From Rossellomorea aquimaris (GTDB lineage: Bacteria > Bacillota > Bacilli > Bacillales > Bacillaceae_B), in NCBI RefSeq assembly GCF_000935355.1, contig NZ_JXZC01000001.1, positions 1,240,001-1,304,000 of the forward strand: a stretch of DNA of 64,000 nucleotides. The letters run 5' to 3'. Shown in pieces: positions 61,732-64,000 of this stretch (position 1 is its first letter; every line of letters starts with the position of its first letter). The notes under the pieces are model-generated. The model was not told the origin of the DNA. It made no database searches and saw nothing but the letters and a program-made list of their open reading frames with translations. The position numbers and the translations under genes are program-made.

Positions 61732-63069
61732 ATGAAGATAAAATGTTCATTTAGTTCGCATAAAAATATTCATGATCATCATCACTTATACATCCCTAAG
61801 CAGATGATGAATCGATACCCTTTTCAACGGAGCATGACGTTGAAATGTGGGAACTCCCTTCTTACTGTTACATGTAAGGAGGCTTCGACTGATTCTTTAC
61901 AGATTATGTTAGATACTAGCGATTCATTATTCTCTTCTATACCAAATCTGGAAAACATATGGATATTCATCGATTCAAGGAATGCCATCATTCACATGGG
62001 ACCGGTTGTGGCCCTATTAATCAACCAATTTTCTTTGAATGAATTACATTCACACTCTTTAAAAGAATATTTTACAGAGTGTCAGAGCTGGTTTCAACGA
62101 AAAGGTGGACTTTTTTACCTGCTTCCACTCTCAACCTTTGTTGGAGACCTCCCTGAAGGGATCGCATATCTCGATCAAGAATGGCAGTCCACAACGCTTC
62201 CTGCTCCTCACGTCATTTACAATCGTTGTCATTCCCGGAAGGTAGAAAGAACCCCTTCCTACAAAAAAGCCCTTACCCGCTCTGAAGATCGCCAAATCCA
62301 TGTTTTCAATTCTGGTTTTCTATCGAAAAACGATGTTTACAATGCATTGAAAGACAACCCGTCCCTAGCACATCACTTGCCCCAAACAATGCACGGAATC
62401 GATTCATTGGAGAAAATGCTTTCCTTGAATAACGATGTGTTCGTTAAAGGGATAAACGGGAGCAAGGGACGTTACATCATGCGTATTCAAAAAAGAGATA
62501 AAGGATTTATCATGTACCAAAATTCATTCTCCTCTCAGAGTCCACTTACTTTCCCAACTTACTCAGCTCTCTATAAACAAATTAGGTCCTGGTGTAGACC
62601 TTCCTCTTATATCATTCAGGAAACCATTCCTTTCCTTACTGTGAAAGGTCAGCCATTGGACTTTCGGTTTCTATGTCATCTCAATGGGACAGAAAGCTGG
62701 GAGATCGTCTCTTCTGTTGCACGTGTTGCATCACAGGATCAATTCGTGGCAAACGTCGATCAGGGGGGAAGCATTGAAAGACCTCTTTCCATCTTGCACA
62801 CTGTTTTTCCACATAAGAAAAGCGTTGAGATTCTAACTGCCATGAAGGAATTATGTACGACTTCAGCCATGCTCCTTTCTGAGACTGTTGATGGCCACTA
62901 CGCGGAGCTTGGCATTGATGTCGGCATCGATGAAAGCGGGAAGCCTTGGCTCATCGAAGTCAATTCCAAACCTTCTAAACGAACGTATCTGGAAAATGAC
63001 CGGACCCGTCCGTCGGTTAAAGCACTCTATGAATATAGCTTCACAAAATGGATGAACAAGGAGGATTAA
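61732..63069 (+). CDS. yheD: YheC/D-family ATP-grasp protein (YheD-like)
   Basis: This 445-aa protein has an N-terminal part (about 1-150) that differs from YheC and a C-terminal ATP-grasp fold (about 200-440). ATP-grasp features include VFVKGINGSKGRYIMRIQ, the DFRFLCHLN metal region and GIDVGIDESGKPWLIEVNSKP. YheC/D proteins are spore-coat-associated. ATG at 61732 gives a plausible start; the open frame extends to 61603 without a better site. It is divergent from yheB and 4 bp from yheC. Confidence 0.85.
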   Translation: MKIKCSFSSHKNIHDHHHLYIPKQMMNRYPFQRSMTLKCGNSLLTVTCKEASTDSLQIMLDTSDSLFSSIPNLENIWIFIDSRNAIIHMGPVVALLINQFSLNELHSHSLKEYFTECQSWFQRKGGLFYLLPLSTFVGDLPEGIAYLDQEWQSTTLPAPHVIYNRCHSRKVERTPSYKKALTRSEDRQIHVFNSGFLSKNDVYNALKDNPSLAHHLPQTMHGIDSLEKMLSLNNDVFVKGINGSKGRYIMRIQKRDKGFIMYQNSFSSQSPLTFPTYSALYKQIRSWCRPSSYIIQETIPFLTVKGQPLDFRFLCHLNGTESWEIVSSVARVASQDQFVANVDQGGSIERPLSILHTVFPHKKSVEILTAMKELCTTSAMLLSETVDGHYAELGIDVGIDESGKPWLIEVNSKPSKRTYLENDRTRPSVKALYEYSFTKWMNKED

Positions 63070-63073
63070 AACG

Positions 63074-64000
63074 ATGAACCATTCAATGGGCATTATGACC
63101 CTGACTCCACAAGTAACGAACAGCTACTTTACTGAAATTGCGAAGCAATCCCTTTCTTATCCTATTGACCTGTATCTGTTCTCTCCCCAAGGAATATCTC
63201 CTTTACACGAAACGGTGGACGGATACTATTTCAATAAGGAGTCACAAACATGGGAAAATGAAGCCTTTGAAATCCCCGTATATATCTATGACCGTACGTA
63301 TTACCAGAAGGATATGCAGTCCCGTCAAGCAAAGGCCGTTGTTCAGTGGCTAAAAAACCAGAAGCAAATTCGATTTCTCGGCTATGGACTACCAAACAAA
63401 TGGCATCTATACGAAAAACTTAAAAAGACTTCTCTCTCCCCTTATATACCTGAAACGCACCTTGTGACCGATGGAATTCATTTATTAAATCTTCTTACCG
63501 AACATAAAGATATAATAATCAAACCAGTCGATGGGGCCCATGGATATGCCGTTTACCATCTCGTGATAAGCAAACAGGACATAGTCGTTCGAACAACAAA
63601 AAAGCAAGGGATCATGGAACAATCCTTTCCTAACAAAGAGATTTTTCTTAAGTGGCTGAACCGAATTCTTCAGAAGCACACATTCATTTGTCAAAAGCGC
63701 CTTCTCAACCTGACGAAAGACGATGCTCCTTTTGATCTTCGCATTCTTCTGAATAAAGACGCTTATGGAGAATGGAGAGAATTTCAGCGGGCGATCCGAG
63801 TAGGGGAAGAGAAAGGAATTCTGACCAATATCAGCCGGGGGGCTTCCTATAGATCATATAGTGATTGGAAGGCTATACAGGATTCTTCATGGGACTATAT
63901 TGAAGAAGAACTCACTGACATCCTCGAAGAAATGCCTTTAATACTGGAAGAACAGTTTTCATCTCTATTTGAAATTGGCGTGGATCTCATTATTGCAGAA
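63074..64000 (+). CDS. yheC: YheC-like ATP-grasp protein (cut by window end)
   Basis: This frame opens at ATG 63074 after AAGGAGG and is open to the window end (309 residues). It contains MGIMTLTPQVTNSYFTEIAK, YDRTYYQKDMQSRQAKAVVQW and FLGYGLPNKWHLYEKL at the N terminus, and DIIIKPVDGAHGYAVY plus FDLRILLN in the ATP-grasp part. The N-terminal pattern is that of YheC. It lies 4 bp after yheD, so the two are likely co-transcribed. The C terminus is missing. Confidence 0.88.
   Translation, partial: MNHSMGIMTLTPQVTNSYFTEIAKQSLSYPIDLYLFSPQGISPLHETVDGYYFNKESQTWENEAFEIPVYIYDRTYYQKDMQSRQAKAVVQWLKNQKQIRFLGYGLPNKWHLYEKLKKTSLSPYIPETHLVTDGIHLLNLLTEHKDIIIKPVDGAHGYAVYHLVISKQDIVVRTTKKQGIMEQSFPNKEIFLKWLNRILQKHTFICQKRLLNLTKDDAPFDLRILLNKDAYGEWREFQRAIRVGEEKGILTNISRGASYRSYSDWKAIQDSSWDYIEEELTDILEEMPLILEEQFSSLFEIGVDLIIAE

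Overview
The window reads as chromosomal DNA of a spore-forming, low-to-mid GC Bacillaceae. Gene order from about 11 kb onward follows the Bacillus subtilis yhfL-to-yheC segment as I remember it: lcfB, lplJ, yhfI, yhfH, yhgE, yhgD, hemY-hemH-hemE, hmoB, yhfA, yhaA, ecsCBA, hit, trpP, yhaH, hpr, yhaI, yhaJ, prsA, yhaL, yhaM, yhaN, yhaO, yhaP, yhaQ, yhzD, yhaR, hemZ, yhaX, yheA, yheB, yheD, yheC. Start codons (many TTG and GTG), purine-rich Shine-Dalgarno sites and numerous intrinsic terminators fit a Firmicute. A marine or soil relative such as Rossellomorea is possible, but the genus is a guess. I see no rRNA, tRNA, phage, transposase or CRISPR array.

Layout. 1-10 kb is an accessory region: an AzlC permease fragment divergent from an XRE-cupin regulator; a YeeE-type sulfur transporter; a malate block (AEC carrier, 2HCT symporter, malic enzyme, MalK/MalR two-component system) with two cre-like boxes and a palindrome; and a membrane-anchored serine hydrolase. 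10-21 kb has beta-oxidation genes (enoyl-CoA hydratase, lcfB with a FadR-type operator), a large secreted M14 peptidase, lipoate ligase, YhfI, the 44-aa zinc ribbon YhfH, a two-domain YtkA lipoprotein, and YhgE with its TetR repressor YhgD and three matching operators. 21-28 kb has a three-LysM GH18 hydrolase, the late heme operon hemEHY and the heme-degrading HmoB. 28-35 kb holds a cysteine hydrolase, liaFSR, the YhfA permease, a PAP2 phosphatase, amidohydrolase YhaA and a DoxX protein.

35-45 kb has ecsABC, an unusual repeat-filled intergenic region, hit, a tryptophan transporter with a near-ideal TRAP-binding leader, hpr, several small proteins (including three YjcZ-type 27-28 aa membrane proteins) and the foldase PrsA. 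45-64 kb has exonuclease YhaM, an MFS efflux pump, the YhaN/YhaO SMC-nuclease pair behind a LexA-like box, the YhaPQ ABC exporter, fatty-acid genes with a cre box, HemZ, a degenerate HAD protein, YheA, YheB and the spore-associated ATP-grasp proteins YheD and YheC (cut by the window end).

Functional themes are carbon-source switching (malate and fatty acids under CcpA, MalR and FadR), heme supply and turnover, envelope maintenance and secretion (Ecs, PrsA, LiaFSR, YhgE), DNA repair (YhaNO) and sporulation. The least explained stretch is 38.06-38.58 kb: about three degenerate units of 120-138 bp carrying alternating Shine-Dalgarno-like motifs and ending in an intrinsic terminator.
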